Shown here: piece by piece, positions 9,064 through 18,008 of the stretch
Layout: every line of letters begins with the position of its first letter
Position numbering within the stretch: the first letter of the stretch is position 1
NCBI GenBank assembly: GCA_041391925.1
Contig: JAWKNA010000009.1
Coordinates: forward strand, 62,001-126,000
DNA: 64,000 bases
Reading direction: 5' to 3'
Source: JBPOFM01 sp041391925
Lineage (GTDB): Bacteria > Bacteroidota > Bacteroidia > Flavobacteriales > Flavobacteriaceae
Position numbers and translations under genes: made by a program
The notes under the pieces: generated by a model
Told to the model about the DNA's origin: nothing
The model's input: only the letters and a program-made list of their open reading frames with translations
Database searches by the model: none

Positions 9064-9423
9064 TTACATATTATAAAAAAACTGTTCATTCACAATCTTG
9101 CCATCCTTGACTTGAAAAACACCAAGCTCTTCCATTTTTTGACGACCATGTTCTTTAAATGTGACATCAAAGTCCATTTTACTGGTAAAATGATTATCAG
9201 CGACAATAGGATCAGAAATGTTAGTTCCATGAAATTCCTGAACACTATCCAGCCATTCCTTGCTTTTGTTCCAAACATTTTGTTTTCCTTCAATGACTTC
9301 ATGTGGTGAACCAGGCATTTCCCTGCTCTTGACATTTTCCCCATATAAAGTGTCTATGCACTCTAAATTTTTTCCTTCACGGCAAAGTTGTGCCCATTTT
9401 TGTGCAACCTCTTGTGTTTTCAT
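9064..9423 (-). CDS. SnoaL-like / NTF2-fold protein
   Basis: A 119-residue single-domain protein of the SnoaL-like NTF2 superfamily, small cone-shaped ligand-binding or enzymatic folds. It shows the helix VAQKWAQLCREGKNLECIDT, the segment VKSREMPGSPHEVIEGKQ and the closing strands VFQVKDGKIVNEQFFY. No catalytic function can be assigned. It is a single-gene unit with its own terminator. Confidence 0.75.
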   Translation of the reverse strand: MKTQEVAQKWAQLCREGKNLECIDTLYGENVKSREMPGSPHEVIEGKQNVWNKSKEWLDSVQEFHGTNISDPIVADNHFTSKMDFDVTFKEHGRQKMEELGVFQVKDGKIVNEQFFYNM

Positions 9424-9506
9424 TTTCTTTAAGTTTATTGATTCCCATAAAATTAATTAAATATTACTCTTGTATCTCTTAAGGAAATGTTATGGTTATA
9501 ATAAAA

Positions 9507-9536
9507 AAAGCCTTCAACTTAGTAAGCGAAGGCTTT
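9507..9536 (-). terminator. Rho-independent terminator of the FG-GAP gene
   Basis: Nine-base stem (AAAGCCTTC at 9507-9515 with GAAGGCTTT at 9528-9536). The 12-base loop can form a small inner CTT/AAG pair, and a T tract follows on the minus strand. Confidence 0.8.
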
Positions 9537-9559
9537 AGAAAAATATTGATATCCAGTTA

Positions 9560-11290
9560 TTATTCTTTAATCACTTTATGAACATAACGTTTATTGTTGG
9601 AATACAGATTCAAAAAGTATACACCGGCATTAAGGTTGCCCAATTCAATTTGATGATTTGTAGTCGAAAGCGTGGTTTTGGAAGTTATTAATTTTCCTGT
9701 AATATCATAGATTTCATAGGAAATATCGCCCGATTGCGGTCCATCAATCGTGATGATATTCTTGGTTGGGTTTGGATGGATTTTAAAAATCGAAGAAATC
9801 GATTCGTTTATATTCAATGTTGAACCTTCAACGATTACAATCGATTCGTCGACGTTAGGCGAAAGTAGTGTATCTACATTTCCAGAAGGCCAGTTCACAA
9901 CAATCTTAGTGATGGAGGTGTTGGAACCCAAACCAAAATGTGTCATCATGGAGTTCATAATCCCATAACTTTCACCTGATCGTACTTCACGTATTTGTTT
10001 ACCCCACGCTCCATAAATTTCAATCCTAGCTCCAATTCCATTGATGTTGCTTGGATTACCTAGTAAAGTGATTTCGCTCCAGTGATTTGCATTGCCGTTA
10101 TTTAAGTATAATACATCTGAAATACTATTAGAAGGGCTGTTATAGCCTGATCCAAAACCTGCAATAATATCAACAAATCCATCATTGTTTAAATCTCCTG
10201 CCGCGGCACTTTGAATCCTATTGGTTGTAGGAAATGGAGTGGTTATTCTTGTAAACGTTTTGTTGCCATTATTTCTGAAAAGTTTATGGCTTCCACCACG
10301 TGAAGTAATGAACAAATCGATAAATGTATCATTATCAAAATCTTCCATAATGACTTGTATTCCATCACTTCCCATAGAACTTAATTCTGTCGCGATTCCT
10401 GAGGTCGAAGTGATGTTTGTAAAGGTTCCGTTACCATTATTTTCATAAATGTAGCTGCTTTGATCGTGATTGACCAAGGCACAATCCAAATCACCATCAT
10501 TGTCAATGTCTTCAAAACTTGCTGACCACGACTGAGCATAAGGAACCAAGCCGGCGGCCACACCAACTTCTGTAAAATGATTAGTGCCATCATTTTGGAA
10601 CAATAAATTGACGCGACGCCCATCATGATCGTTGGAAACACCTAATCGACATTTAGAAATGTAAAGATCTTGATCGCCATCATTGTCATAATCTGTCCAA
10701 ATACTTCCATAGTTACCAGAATTGTCAGAAGGAATTGTAGATACAGCATTGATTAAACCAGCATTATTTAAGGTAAAGTTTCCTGCCCCGTCGTTGCTAT
10801 ACGCCGAGGAGACGCTTTCATCACTACAACCAAAAAAATCAATGGTTCCATTATTATCTATATCGGCAAAATTTGCGTTTTGTAAGAATATAGAGGTGCC
10901 ACCAAGGGTAGTGGAAGTATACGTAGTACCAGTAGCATTGGCCTTTAAGAGTTTAAGTCCATTATAGGCTCCACCTACAATGATGTCATTGAATCCATTT
11001 CTATCAACATCAGCAATTGCAAAGCCCCATTCTGTTCCATTTCCTGGAATGGAACCATAATTCAAAAGGGTGAAGTTTCCGCTTGTTTGGTATTCAATCT
11101 GAAGGTTGGTAGCTCCCGAAAGTCTGACAATATCATCTAGCCCGTCACCATTCATATCAGCAACACCTATGGCGCAACCGCTTTTAAGTGAAGAGTTTGC
11201 CAATTTGGAATTTGAATTGGTAAAAGCTATTTGGGACGATGCCAAAACGGGTAAACCGATAATTGTAGCAAAAAGTAATTTTTTAATCAT
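9560..11290 (-). CDS. Exported FG-GAP/VCBS repeat protein with UnbV-ASPIC domain and T9SS sorting tail
   Basis: A 576-residue secreted protein. I start it at the ATG at 11290, which gives a clean signal peptide (MIKKLLFATIIGLPVLASSQ) and places it 28 bases after an exact -7 element. Repeated calcium-binding FG-GAP units follow (DMNGDGLDDI, DVDRNGFNDI, DYDNDGDQDLY, DIDNDGDLDCA, DLNNDGFVDI), forming a beta-propeller-like body to about residue 390. An ASPIC/UnbV domain follows (GIGARIEIYG to VVNWPSG). A type A T9SS C-terminal domain (HPNPTKNIITI to YVHKVIKE, about 500-576) targets it through the type IX system to the surface or medium. Confidence 0.92.
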   Translation of the reverse strand: MIKKLLFATIIGLPVLASSQIAFTNSNSKLANSSLKSGCAIGVADMNGDGLDDIVRLSGATNLQIEYQTSGNFTLLNYGSIPGNGTEWGFAIADVDRNGFNDIIVGGAYNGLKLLKANATGTTYTSTTLGGTSIFLQNANFADIDNNGTIDFFGCSDESVSSAYSNDGAGNFTLNNAGLINAVSTIPSDNSGNYGSIWTDYDNDGDQDLYISKCRLGVSNDHDGRRVNLLFQNDGTNHFTEVGVAAGLVPYAQSWSASFEDIDNDGDLDCALVNHDQSSYIYENNGNGTFTNITSTSGIATELSSMGSDGIQVIMEDFDNDTFIDLFITSRGGSHKLFRNNGNKTFTRITTPFPTTNRIQSAAAGDLNNDGFVDIIAGFGSGYNSPSNSISDVLYLNNGNANHWSEITLLGNPSNINGIGARIEIYGAWGKQIREVRSGESYGIMNSMMTHFGLGSNTSITKIVVNWPSGNVDTLLSPNVDESIVIVEGSTLNINESISSIFKIHPNPTKNIITIDGPQSGDISYEIYDITGKLITSKTTLSTTNHQIELGNLNAGVYFLNLYSNNKRYVHKVIKE

Positions 11291-11317
11291 AATAGTTTGA
11301 TTTTTAGATATGGAAGT

Positions 11318-11346
11318 CAAATATAATAGAAAAAAACAGAATCAAA
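11318..11346 (-). promoter_or_regulatory. Promoter of the FG-GAP gene
   Basis: On the minus strand TTTG (11343-11346) is followed after 17 bases by TATATTTG (11318-11325), an exact TAnnTTTG. It lies about 27 bases upstream of the ATG at 11290, which supports that start over the upstream codon. Confidence 0.6.
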
Positions 11347-11384
11347 TTTAAAAATAAGATGCTTTTTTTAAAGATGTTCATAAT

Positions 11385-12689
11385 TCAGTCCAAAGCTCGT
11401 TTATAGGTATTTAAACATCGTTGACGTGCTTCTTTATGATCAACAATCATCATTATATAGTCATTTTCTTTAAATTCAGGAATCCATTTTTTGATGTAGT
11501 TATAATCCTTATCAAATTTTTCTATTTGAGTTGTCGGGTTGAAAATTCTGAAGTAAGGCGCTGCATCCACTCCAGAACCTGCTACCCATTGCCAATTACC
11601 AACATTGCTGGCCATCTCATAATCATGCAGTTTTTCCGCAAAGTACGCTTCGCCCCAACGCCAATCGATAAGCAAATGCTTGCACAAAAAGCTGCCTACA
11701 ACCATCCGCACGCGATTGTGCATAAAACCAGTCTCGTTAAGTTGTCTCATGCCAGCGTCCACCAAAGGATAGCCAGTTTTGCCTTCACACCATGCGTTAA
11801 ACTCTGTTTTGTTATTGCGCCATTTAATGTGGTCATATTTTGGCTTAAAACTTTCCGTAACAGTTTTGGGATAGTGCCATAGAATTTGCATGAAAAATTC
11901 GCGCCAAATGAGTTCCTGCCAAAAAATCTCATTGTTTTCGGCAGTTGCTTTTTTTATCATTTTTCGAATGCTTACGGTTCCGAAGCGTAAGTGAGGACCT
12001 AATCGAGAAGTAGCATCCTTTGCCGGAAAATTTCGAGTTCCTTCATAATCTTTGATAAGTGTAGGCGTTACTTCATAATCCTTGATTTCTTGGGATGATT
12101 TTTTAAATCCGATATCAGATAACGACAAGTTTGGTAGGCGTGTATTTTTCACCAGATTATCTAAATAGTCATTGGTGTAGTAAATTTTTAAATCGATTGT
12201 TTTGAATTTTTCTTTCCAGCTTTTCATGTAAGGTGTATACACAATATAAGGGTCGCCATCATTTTTGACTACCTCGTCTTTTTCAAAAATAACTTGGTCT
12301 TTAAAAGTTTTAAATTCAATATCATTTTTATTCAAAAATTTCTTTATTTCTTCATCACGTTCTTTTGCATAAGGCTCATAATCGTGATTGGTGTAAACGC
12401 TTTTAATGTCATAATCCTTTACTAATTGCTTATAGATGTCTAAAGGTTTTCCTTCAAACATAGCCAAACTACTATCATGCTTTTCCTGTAATTCCTGTCG
12501 CATTACTTGAAGGGTTTTATATATAAAAGTGACTCTTGCATCATCTTTTGGCAGGGAATCCAAAATTTCAGTGTCAAAAATAAAGATGGGCATTACAGGG
12601 TGTTCGCTTTTCAGGGCTTCATAAAACCCTACGTTATCATCGAGTCTTAAATCGCGTCTAAACCAAAATATGTTGATAGGTTGTTTCAT
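11385..12689 (-). CDS. phrB: Class I deoxyribodipyrimidine photolyase
   Basis: A 434-residue photolyase/cryptochrome protein that repairs cyclobutane pyrimidine dimers with blue light. The N-terminal alpha/beta antenna domain starts INIFWFRRDLRLDDN. The FAD-binding helical domain has TSRLGPHLRFGTVSIR (about 230), WQELIWREFF, and the signature GMRQLNETGFMHNRVRM (about 325) followed by DWRWGEAYF and NVGNWQWVAG with Trp electron-transfer residues. The ATG at 12689 was chosen: it sits 1 base after the upstream SRPBCC stop and matches the family N-terminus. It is the last gene of the photoreactivation operon. Confidence 0.95.
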   Translation of the reverse strand: MKQPINIFWFRRDLRLDDNVGFYEALKSEHPVMPIFIFDTEILDSLPKDDARVTFIYKTLQVMRQELQEKHDSSLAMFEGKPLDIYKQLVKDYDIKSVYTNHDYEPYAKERDEEIKKFLNKNDIEFKTFKDQVIFEKDEVVKNDGDPYIVYTPYMKSWKEKFKTIDLKIYYTNDYLDNLVKNTRLPNLSLSDIGFKKSSQEIKDYEVTPTLIKDYEGTRNFPAKDATSRLGPHLRFGTVSIRKMIKKATAENNEIFWQELIWREFFMQILWHYPKTVTESFKPKYDHIKWRNNKTEFNAWCEGKTGYPLVDAGMRQLNETGFMHNRVRMVVGSFLCKHLLIDWRWGEAYFAEKLHDYEMASNVGNWQWVAGSGVDAAPYFRIFNPTTQIEKFDKDYNYIKKWIPEFKENDYIMMIVDHKEARQRCLNTYKRALD

Positions 12690-12690
12690 T

Positions 12691-13152
12691 TTAAAATGTT
12701 CCAAAAAGTTCTACTAATTTTTTCTTTCGGTATTCAAAAATTTCTTCCAGCTTTGGTTGTACCATAATGGGATGCATCAATTGTCCAAGAACGCCGAATG
12801 GCAATTTATAATCTATAATGTCTTCCATTTCGATACCGCCATCAATCTCTTTAATGAAATGTTTGTGGTGCCAAAGTGCATACGGACCAAATCGTTGCTC
12901 ATCCACAAAATACGATTTTTGAATTACATGAGTAATCTCGGTTACCCATTTAGTTTTAATTCCCAAAAGTGGTGTCACAATATATTGAATAATTTGCCCT
13001 GCATACATTGGCCTGTCTGCACCTGAAAGAATATCAAAGCCCATATAATCTGGAGTAATGGTCTTTAAATTCTTCGGATTTGAAAAAAAATCCCAAGCTT
13101 CATCGATAGATATTGGTAGTTCTTGAATCTTATTGAGTGTATATACTTTCAT
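12691..13152 (-). CDS. SRPBCC (START-like) family protein
   Basis: A 153-residue ligand-binding-fold protein with YTLNKIQELPISIDEAWDFF at the start, then FSNPKNLKTITP, and the C-terminal helix region. COG4276-type SRPBCC genes are regular neighbours of photolyase genes; the ligand is unknown. It lies 6 bases after tspO and 1 base before phrB in one operon. Confidence 0.85.
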   Translation of the reverse strand: MKVYTLNKIQELPISIDEAWDFFSNPKNLKTITPDYMGFDILSGADRPMYAGQIIQYIVTPLLGIKTKWVTEITHVIQKSYFVDEQRFGPYALWHHKHFIKEIDGGIEMEDIIDYKLPFGVLGQLMHPIMVQPKLEEIFEYRKKKLVELFGTF

Positions 13153-13158
13153 GCTTTT

Positions 13159-13620
13159 TTAGTTGTTTAGAAGAATGTATCCATTTAACGAGGTGGCAAT
13201 GCACAACCAAACAAAGTAGGGTAGGATCAGATATGTTTTCAATTTTAAATCTTCTCTAAAACGAAACATCATTAGTACCACGACTATTGTCAAAGCTATA
13301 ATGGTAACTAATCCAAGCGCAATGAGATGTTGATTAAAAAAAATGTAATTCCAGCTAACATTCAAAATAAATTGGAGACTAAAGAGCCAAATAAATTTGG
13401 AAATAGGATTTTTCAAATACACGAATGTCATATAGAGGGAAAAAAGAAGCATAATAGTACTCCACGCAGCACCAAATACCCATCCAGCAGGCGTCCAAGG
13501 CGCTTTATCCAAATTGAGATACCACGCAGTTTGAGGTCCATTTTCCATTAGCCAAACACCAATACCCAATGCTCCAAAGTTGATTATTAGAAAAATAATA
13601 AGGGGTTTAATAAAATTCAT
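13159..13620 (-). CDS. tspO: TspO/MBR family tryptophan-rich sensory protein
   Basis: A protein of about 153 residues with five hydrophobic helices and the family-typical tryptophan pattern: LDKAPWTPAGWVFGAAWSTIM (about residues 40-60), FILNVSWNYIFF and the final PYFVWLCIATSLNGYI. TspO proteins bind porphyrins and cholesterol-like ligands and are linked to photo-oxidative stress. An ATG at 13629 overlapping the upstream SDR stop is a possible alternative start. Position inside the photolyase operon supports a role in light or tetrapyrrole stress. Confidence 0.92.
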   Translation of the reverse strand: MNFIKPLIIFLIINFGALGIGVWLMENGPQTAWYLNLDKAPWTPAGWVFGAAWSTIMLLFSLYMTFVYLKNPISKFIWLFSLQFILNVSWNYIFFNQHLIALGLVTIIALTIVVVLMMFRFREDLKLKTYLILPYFVWLCIATSLNGYILLNN

Positions 13621-13628
13621 CTTCAACA

Positions 13629-14312
13629 TTATATTTTAAAACTTACAATTCCACAATCCATCTCAAATACCTGCCCTGAAATTGAAGTAGCTTTATCTGA
13701 CAATAAGAAGGTAGCCATATTCGCCACGTCTTCTGGATTTAAAAATTTCTTCAATGGATGGCGTTCTGTGATGTTTTCAATCATTTTATCATTGCGTAAT
13801 AATTTTGAGGCCAGTTCGGTATCGGTTACTGTTGGTGCAATGGCATTGATTCTCACATTCGGAGCAAATTCCGCTCCCAAGGATTTGACCAAACCTTCCA
13901 CCCCAGATTTTGCTGTGGCAATACTTGCGTGATAGGGCATCCCTAACTTTGAGGCTACTGTGCTAAACAGTAATATAGACGGATTTTGTCCACTTTTTAG
14001 TATGTCGAGATACTTCTGAATGACCTTAACAGCCCCAAGTACATTAATTTCAAAATCACTTTTAAACTCCTCTATACTCAATCTATTAAATGGCTTTAAA
14101 TTGATACTTCCAGGGCAATAAACCAATCGGTCAGCACTTTCAATGTCTGGTAACTCATCGTTTAAAACATCCATGCTATGATGCGTTAGGTTTCTATGTT
14201 CTAAATCCGGAGTGCTTCTGCTTATATTGATGATTTTGTTGTCTTCCATTAAAGAATTTAAAATGGCTCGACCAATCCCTTTGCTTCCTCCAATGATTAT
14301 ATACGTTTTCAT
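13629..14312 (-). CDS. SDR-family protein lacking the catalytic tyrosine
   Basis: A 227-residue short-chain dehydrogenase/reductase fold with the cofactor loop IIGGSKGIGRAI (residues 6-17). The downstream PEDVANMATFLLSDKATSISGQ and GQVFEMDCG are typical of classical SDRs. The catalytic YxxxK position reads IATAK (in HASIATAKSGVEGL), so Tyr is replaced by Ile while the Ser (LFSTVAS) and Lys remain. Related Bacteroidota sequences show Val there, so this looks like a subfamily trait. It may not be a standard oxidoreductase. It overlaps the alternative tspO start by one base. Confidence 0.82.
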   Translation of the reverse strand: MKTYIIIGGSKGIGRAILNSLMEDNKIINISRSTPDLEHRNLTHHSMDVLNDELPDIESADRLVYCPGSINLKPFNRLSIEEFKSDFEINVLGAVKVIQKYLDILKSGQNPSILLFSTVASKLGMPYHASIATAKSGVEGLVKSLGAEFAPNVRINAIAPTVTDTELASKLLRNDKMIENITERHPLKKFLNPEDVANMATFLLSDKATSISGQVFEMDCGIVSFKI

Positions 14313-14352
14313 ATGTTAGGTATTTATTTTATCCAATGTGTTAAATGACAAT

Positions 14353-14652
14353 TCAAGAACGTTTTGAAATTGCATTACTAGAAATAGACCTCTGCCTCGA
14401 ACATTTGAATCTTCCTTTTGTAAAAATTCTCAATTTTTGATGTTTGGTGCTTCGACCGTTGACACGTTTTCGCCACATTTTAAAGCTGCTTAACTTCATT
14501 TCTTTTCGCATCAATTCAATAACCTCCTGTTCTTTCAAACCAAATTGAAACGTGATAGCCTCAAATGGTGTGCGGTCTTCCCAAGCCATTTCAATGATAC
14601 GGTCGATATCCCTTTCGCTTAATTCAGGGTAATGAATGGAATTCTGTGTCAT
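14353..14652 (-). CDS. TIGR03643 family protein
   Basis: A 99-residue protein with the TIGR03643 core: YPELSERDIDRIIEMAWEDR (residues 8-27), TPFEAITFQFGLKEQEVIEL, MRKEMKLSSFKMWRKRVNGR. Function is unknown; the family is a steady companion of photolyase/cryptochrome genes. The C-terminal 30 residues are basic and poorly conserved in appearance. Its start lies 29 bases inside the preceding gene, indicating translational coupling. Confidence 0.85.
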   Translation of the reverse strand: MTQNSIHYPELSERDIDRIIEMAWEDRTPFEAITFQFGLKEQEVIELMRKEMKLSSFKMWRKRVNGRSTKHQKLRIFTKGRFKCSRQRSISSNAISKRS

Positions 14653-15049
14653 AATTTACTTTTTCATTTAATAATTTTTCAAAAAAAACCTTGTTTTCAC
14701 GATAGGTTTGATTATTTCTAAAATGCACAAAACGTCCCTGACCGTGAATGCTAATGCCGTTGGTATGATAGAGGTGAAGCTGATAATAAGGAATAACCCA
14801 AGTGAAATTTTTCAAACCTTTGTTGATGCGAAGCAAAACACCTTTCGGACGCAATTCGATATTGGCATATGTGGTATCCGCTACTGAATTCAGATAGGCT
14901 TGCATATTCGGGCTTGCTTCGTCAATGGTCATTCGTTTTGACCCAATGCCACGCATCTTCAAAATCTGCAATAACCGAAAAGGTTTTCCCACCAAATCAT
15001 TGATGAGCGCTTCTTTTTCTTTGTCAGTATATGTCGTGTCCAATACCAT
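14624..15049 (-). CDS. Conserved hypothetical protein in the photolyase operon
   Basis: A 141-residue soluble protein I cannot assign to a characterised family. It begins with an acidic helical segment (TDKEKEALINDLVGKPFRLL) followed by beta-rich stretches (GVLLRINKGLKNFTWVIPYY, LYHTNGISIHGQGRFVHFRN). No signal peptide or membrane segment. It directly follows the Fe-S photolyase (no spacing) and overlaps the TIGR03643 gene, so it is surely part of the operon. Confidence 0.75.
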   Translation of the reverse strand: MVLDTTYTDKEKEALINDLVGKPFRLLQILKMRGIGSKRMTIDEASPNMQAYLNSVADTTYANIELRPKGVLLRINKGLKNFTWVIPYYQLHLYHTNGISIHGQGRFVHFRNNQTYRENKVFFEKLLNEKVNYDTEFHSLP

Positions 15050-16582
15050 TTAATAGCTGCTTTGATGTTCGATAATATGCTGTGCTTTCTGCTTTAGAGC
15101 TTTCAAATCCTTTGGTTTCATTTTATCCAAAAGACTATACATCATCGTCATTCTATGATTGTCTGAAAGCGTTTTTCTGTGGTCATCCAAAAAATTCCAG
15201 TACAGACTATTGAAAGGACAAGCCTTGTCACCAGTTTTTTTCGTTTTACTATAATAGCAACTACCACAATAATTGCTCATCTTATTGATATATGAACCAG
15301 AAGATACATAAGGTTTCGTCGCAATCCTTCCGCCATCGGCAAACTGACTCATCCCTCGTGTGTTCGGCAATTGAACCCATTCTACGGCATCAACGTATAT
15401 TCCCAAATACCAATCATCCACTTCGTCTGGGTCGGTTTGTGTAAGGAGTGCGTAGTTACCAGTAATCATCAAACGTTGTATGTGATGAGCATAACCATTG
15501 TCCAACGAATTTTGAATACTATGCTTTAGGCAGTTCATCTTGGTATCAGCATCCCAATAAAAGGACGCCAATTTATTCTTATGCTTTAAGGTATTCTCTT
15601 TTTTAAACTTCGGCATCAATGCCCAATACATTCCTCGCATATATTCGCGCCAACCGATGATTTGCCGAATGAAACCTTCCACCTGCGAAATATCAACCGA
15701 TTTGTGATGCGAGTTGTAATAATTCTCAACGGTTTTGACGACATCTTTGGGTGAAATCAATTTCAAATTCATCGCAAAAGACAATCTCGAGTGAAACAAA
15801 TACGCCTCGTCGGTATGCATTGCGTCTTGATAGTCTCCAAAATGTTGCAACAATTCTTCACAGAAAAACTTTAGCTGTTCCAAGCTTTGTTTCCGTGTGA
15901 TGGGATACCCAAATGTCTTTGTTGCAAAGTTTCCGAAGGTTTTGATATTAGCTTTTTCAATATCCTTCACCACTTCGTCCACATTATTTTTGAAATATTT
16001 ATAAGCTGGAATAGGAACGTCGCCATTCCATTTGTTGCGGTTGCTTTTGTCGTAATTCCATTTGCCACCTTCGGGCTGAACATTCTGCATCAAGATATCG
16101 TGCTTTTTTCGCATATCTCGATAAAATGTTTCCATCAAATATTGCTTTTTTCCTTCGAAAAAATTCTTGACATCTTTACGGTCGGTATAAAAATGATGGG
16201 TAGAAATGACGCTCGACTCAATTTCTAAATCCTTACAGAAATCTCTCAATTGTTTATCTAATCTGTATTCGTCAGGATATTGGTATTCAAAATGTTGAAT
16301 ATTATGTTTTTGGATAAGCTGATTGAGATTTTTGGTAAGTTCTTGAGTATTTTCCTTATCGTTTATCTTGTAATACACTACTTGATGTCCATTGGCTTGA
16401 ATGTCTTCTGAAAATTGTCGCATCGCTGCAAAAAAACCGATGACTTTCTGAATGTGATGTAACACATAATCAGTTTCCTGTCGCATTTCAAACAGACAAT
16501 AAATCACATCATCATTTTTCTCCTTCAACCAAGGATGTTTGATGTTCAATTGGTCGCCAAGTAATAGTCGCAAAGTTTTCAT
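15050..16582 (-). CDS. Iron-sulfur bacterial cryptochrome/(6-4) photolyase family
   Basis: A 510-residue member of the deoxyribodipyrimidine photolyase-related (COG3046, FeS-BCP/PhrB) family. The N-terminus LRLLLGDQLNIKHPWL is typical. The [4Fe-4S] ligands are visible: a Cys in KMNCLKHSIQN and a C-x2-C-x12-C cluster starting CGSCYYS near residue 435, the spacing known from the Agrobacterium PhrB (6-4) photolyase. GYAHHIQRLMITGNYALLTQ and the DVDAVEWVQLPN-like region belong to the FAD domain. Its ATG overlaps the DASH stop as ATGA. Confidence 0.93.
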   Translation of the reverse strand: MKTLRLLLGDQLNIKHPWLKEKNDDVIYCLFEMRQETDYVLHHIQKVIGFFAAMRQFSEDIQANGHQVVYYKINDKENTQELTKNLNQLIQKHNIQHFEYQYPDEYRLDKQLRDFCKDLEIESSVISTHHFYTDRKDVKNFFEGKKQYLMETFYRDMRKKHDILMQNVQPEGGKWNYDKSNRNKWNGDVPIPAYKYFKNNVDEVVKDIEKANIKTFGNFATKTFGYPITRKQSLEQLKFFCEELLQHFGDYQDAMHTDEAYLFHSRLSFAMNLKLISPKDVVKTVENYYNSHHKSVDISQVEGFIRQIIGWREYMRGMYWALMPKFKKENTLKHKNKLASFYWDADTKMNCLKHSIQNSLDNGYAHHIQRLMITGNYALLTQTDPDEVDDWYLGIYVDAVEWVQLPNTRGMSQFADGGRIATKPYVSSGSYINKMSNYCGSCYYSKTKKTGDKACPFNSLYWNFLDDHRKTLSDNHRMTMMYSLLDKMKPKDLKALKQKAQHIIEHQSSY

Positions 16583-17892
16583 TTAAACAGCGTTTTTTGC
16601 AACCATAGCCTTTGATAGCGTCCTGAACCATCATAGCGTTCTGCTTGAAGTTTTACATTAAATTCTCGGTCTCTTGGGTCATTCCCAACGCCAGCCACAT
16701 AGTTCCAATTGCCGTAATTGCTATGAACGTCATAATCGATGAGCAACGATTCAAAGTATGCTGCACCAATACGCCAATCTTGTTTTAAAGTTTTGGATAG
16801 GTAAGAAGCTACATTTTGTCTTCCGCGATTGCTTATCCAACCTGTTTGATTCAACTCTAGCATATTGGCGTTCACAAAGGTTTCTTCGGTTGTTCCATTC
16901 ATCCATTGATGCAAAAGCTGCTCGTTTCGATTCCACTTCAAATCTTTCTGCTTAATGCCACCCAATTTGAAAAGATTTGCTCCGTGTTTCAAGGAACTAT
17001 ATTTGAAATAATCACGCCACAATAATTCAAATATTAGCCAGTAAGTAGATTCATTTTTGATGTGTTCTTTTTCAAACTGTTTGACACTCCAATAGATTTT
17101 TCTTGGCGAAAGACATCCATTTGCCAGCCACGCAGAAAACTTCGAACTGTAATCTGTGCCAATCAATCCATTGCGTGTTTGTTTGTAATGTGCGAGTTTT
17201 TGACTCTTGAAAATATACTCTTCAAGTCGATTTAATGCAGATGTTTCTCCACCTTTAAATGGGAAAGCTGAATTCGGATGGGTTTCAAAATTTTTAAACC
17301 TTAAATCTTCCAAACTTGGAATTTGAGTGATTTCCGAAGGTGAAAAAATTTGTTTATATGACGAATGCTCGATTTCTGCTCTTACTTTACATTGTTTCTC
17401 GACCTGTTTTCTGAATTCTGTAAAAATCTTTGGAAGATTTTCAATGTCGATATGAAAGTCGTCTGGATGAATTAAAAACTGACCGTATTCTTGATGAAAT
17501 GTGGCATTTTTGAGAAGGTTAGCTTTTACGGCGTTCAAAACATCCACTTCTTCAGTGGTCCATTCTTTTTGAAGATAAATCTCGTTGATGTCATATTTTG
17601 AAACCAATGAAGGGATAACATATTCAGGTTCGTCGTAATAAACAAGTAGCGAAATACCTATTTTCTCTAAGGAAGACTTCAAATCTTTTAACGACTCAAT
17701 CAAAAATTGAGTGCGATACTTTTCCGTTTTTTTGAAACCATATTCTGTGACTTCATAATGCCTCGGGTCGAAACAATACACTGCCAGCAAAGGATTTCCT
17801 GATGCTATGGCTTTTGCGAGCATAGGATTGTCGTGAATTCGGAGGTCATTCCGAAACCAAATTAAGCTAGGCTGTTCTTGTGTCTTCTGCAT
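16579..17892 (-). CDS. Cryptochrome DASH
   Basis: A 437-residue DASH-type cryptochrome/photolyase. Features are PSLIWFRNDLRIHDNPML at the N-terminus, GGETSALNRLEEYIF, TRNGLIGTDYSSKFSAWLANG and LLWRDYFKYSSLKHG. NQTGWISNRGRQNVASYL and DYDVHSNYGNWNYVAGVGND are the FAD/DNA signature with conserved Trp. DASH proteins repair dimers in single-stranded DNA and may sense blue light. It overlaps the DUF2256 ORF by 31 bases and the Fe-S photolyase by 4. Confidence 0.95.
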   Translation of the reverse strand: MQKTQEQPSLIWFRNDLRIHDNPMLAKAIASGNPLLAVYCFDPRHYEVTEYGFKKTEKYRTQFLIESLKDLKSSLEKIGISLLVYYDEPEYVIPSLVSKYDINEIYLQKEWTTEEVDVLNAVKANLLKNATFHQEYGQFLIHPDDFHIDIENLPKIFTEFRKQVEKQCKVRAEIEHSSYKQIFSPSEITQIPSLEDLRFKNFETHPNSAFPFKGGETSALNRLEEYIFKSQKLAHYKQTRNGLIGTDYSSKFSAWLANGCLSPRKIYWSVKQFEKEHIKNESTYWLIFELLWRDYFKYSSLKHGANLFKLGGIKQKDLKWNRNEQLLHQWMNGTTEETFVNANMLELNQTGWISNRGRQNVASYLSKTLKQDWRIGAAYFESLLIDYDVHSNYGNWNYVAGVGNDPRDREFNVKLQAERYDGSGRYQRLWLQKTLFK

Positions 17893-18008
17893 CGTTCGCT
17901 ACAATAAATTACGGATTCCCACACACGTTTCCATTTCTTGCGCCAAGTAAATGATCGCTGGCAGATTGGGCACATTTTCGTGGGTAAATGTTGTTTTTTA
18001 CGATTCAT
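17862..18008 (-). CDS. DUF2256 zinc-ribbon protein (48 aa)
   Basis: A short ORF found by reading the gap between the SDR-DUF2867 and DASH genes. The 48-residue product begins MNRKKQHLPTKMCPICQRSF and continues with TWRKKWKRVWESVIYCSERC, matching DUF2256, a small photolyase-associated family. Four cysteines (13, 16, 36, 40) form a CxxC...CxxxC zinc site. Its ATG lies 11 bases inside the upstream gene's end and its stop is 31 bases inside the DASH gene. Coding on both sides in different frames makes it easy to miss. Function unknown. Confidence 0.92.
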   Translation of the reverse strand: MNRKKQHLPTKMCPICQRSFTWRKKWKRVWESVIYCSERCRRHKNSLA

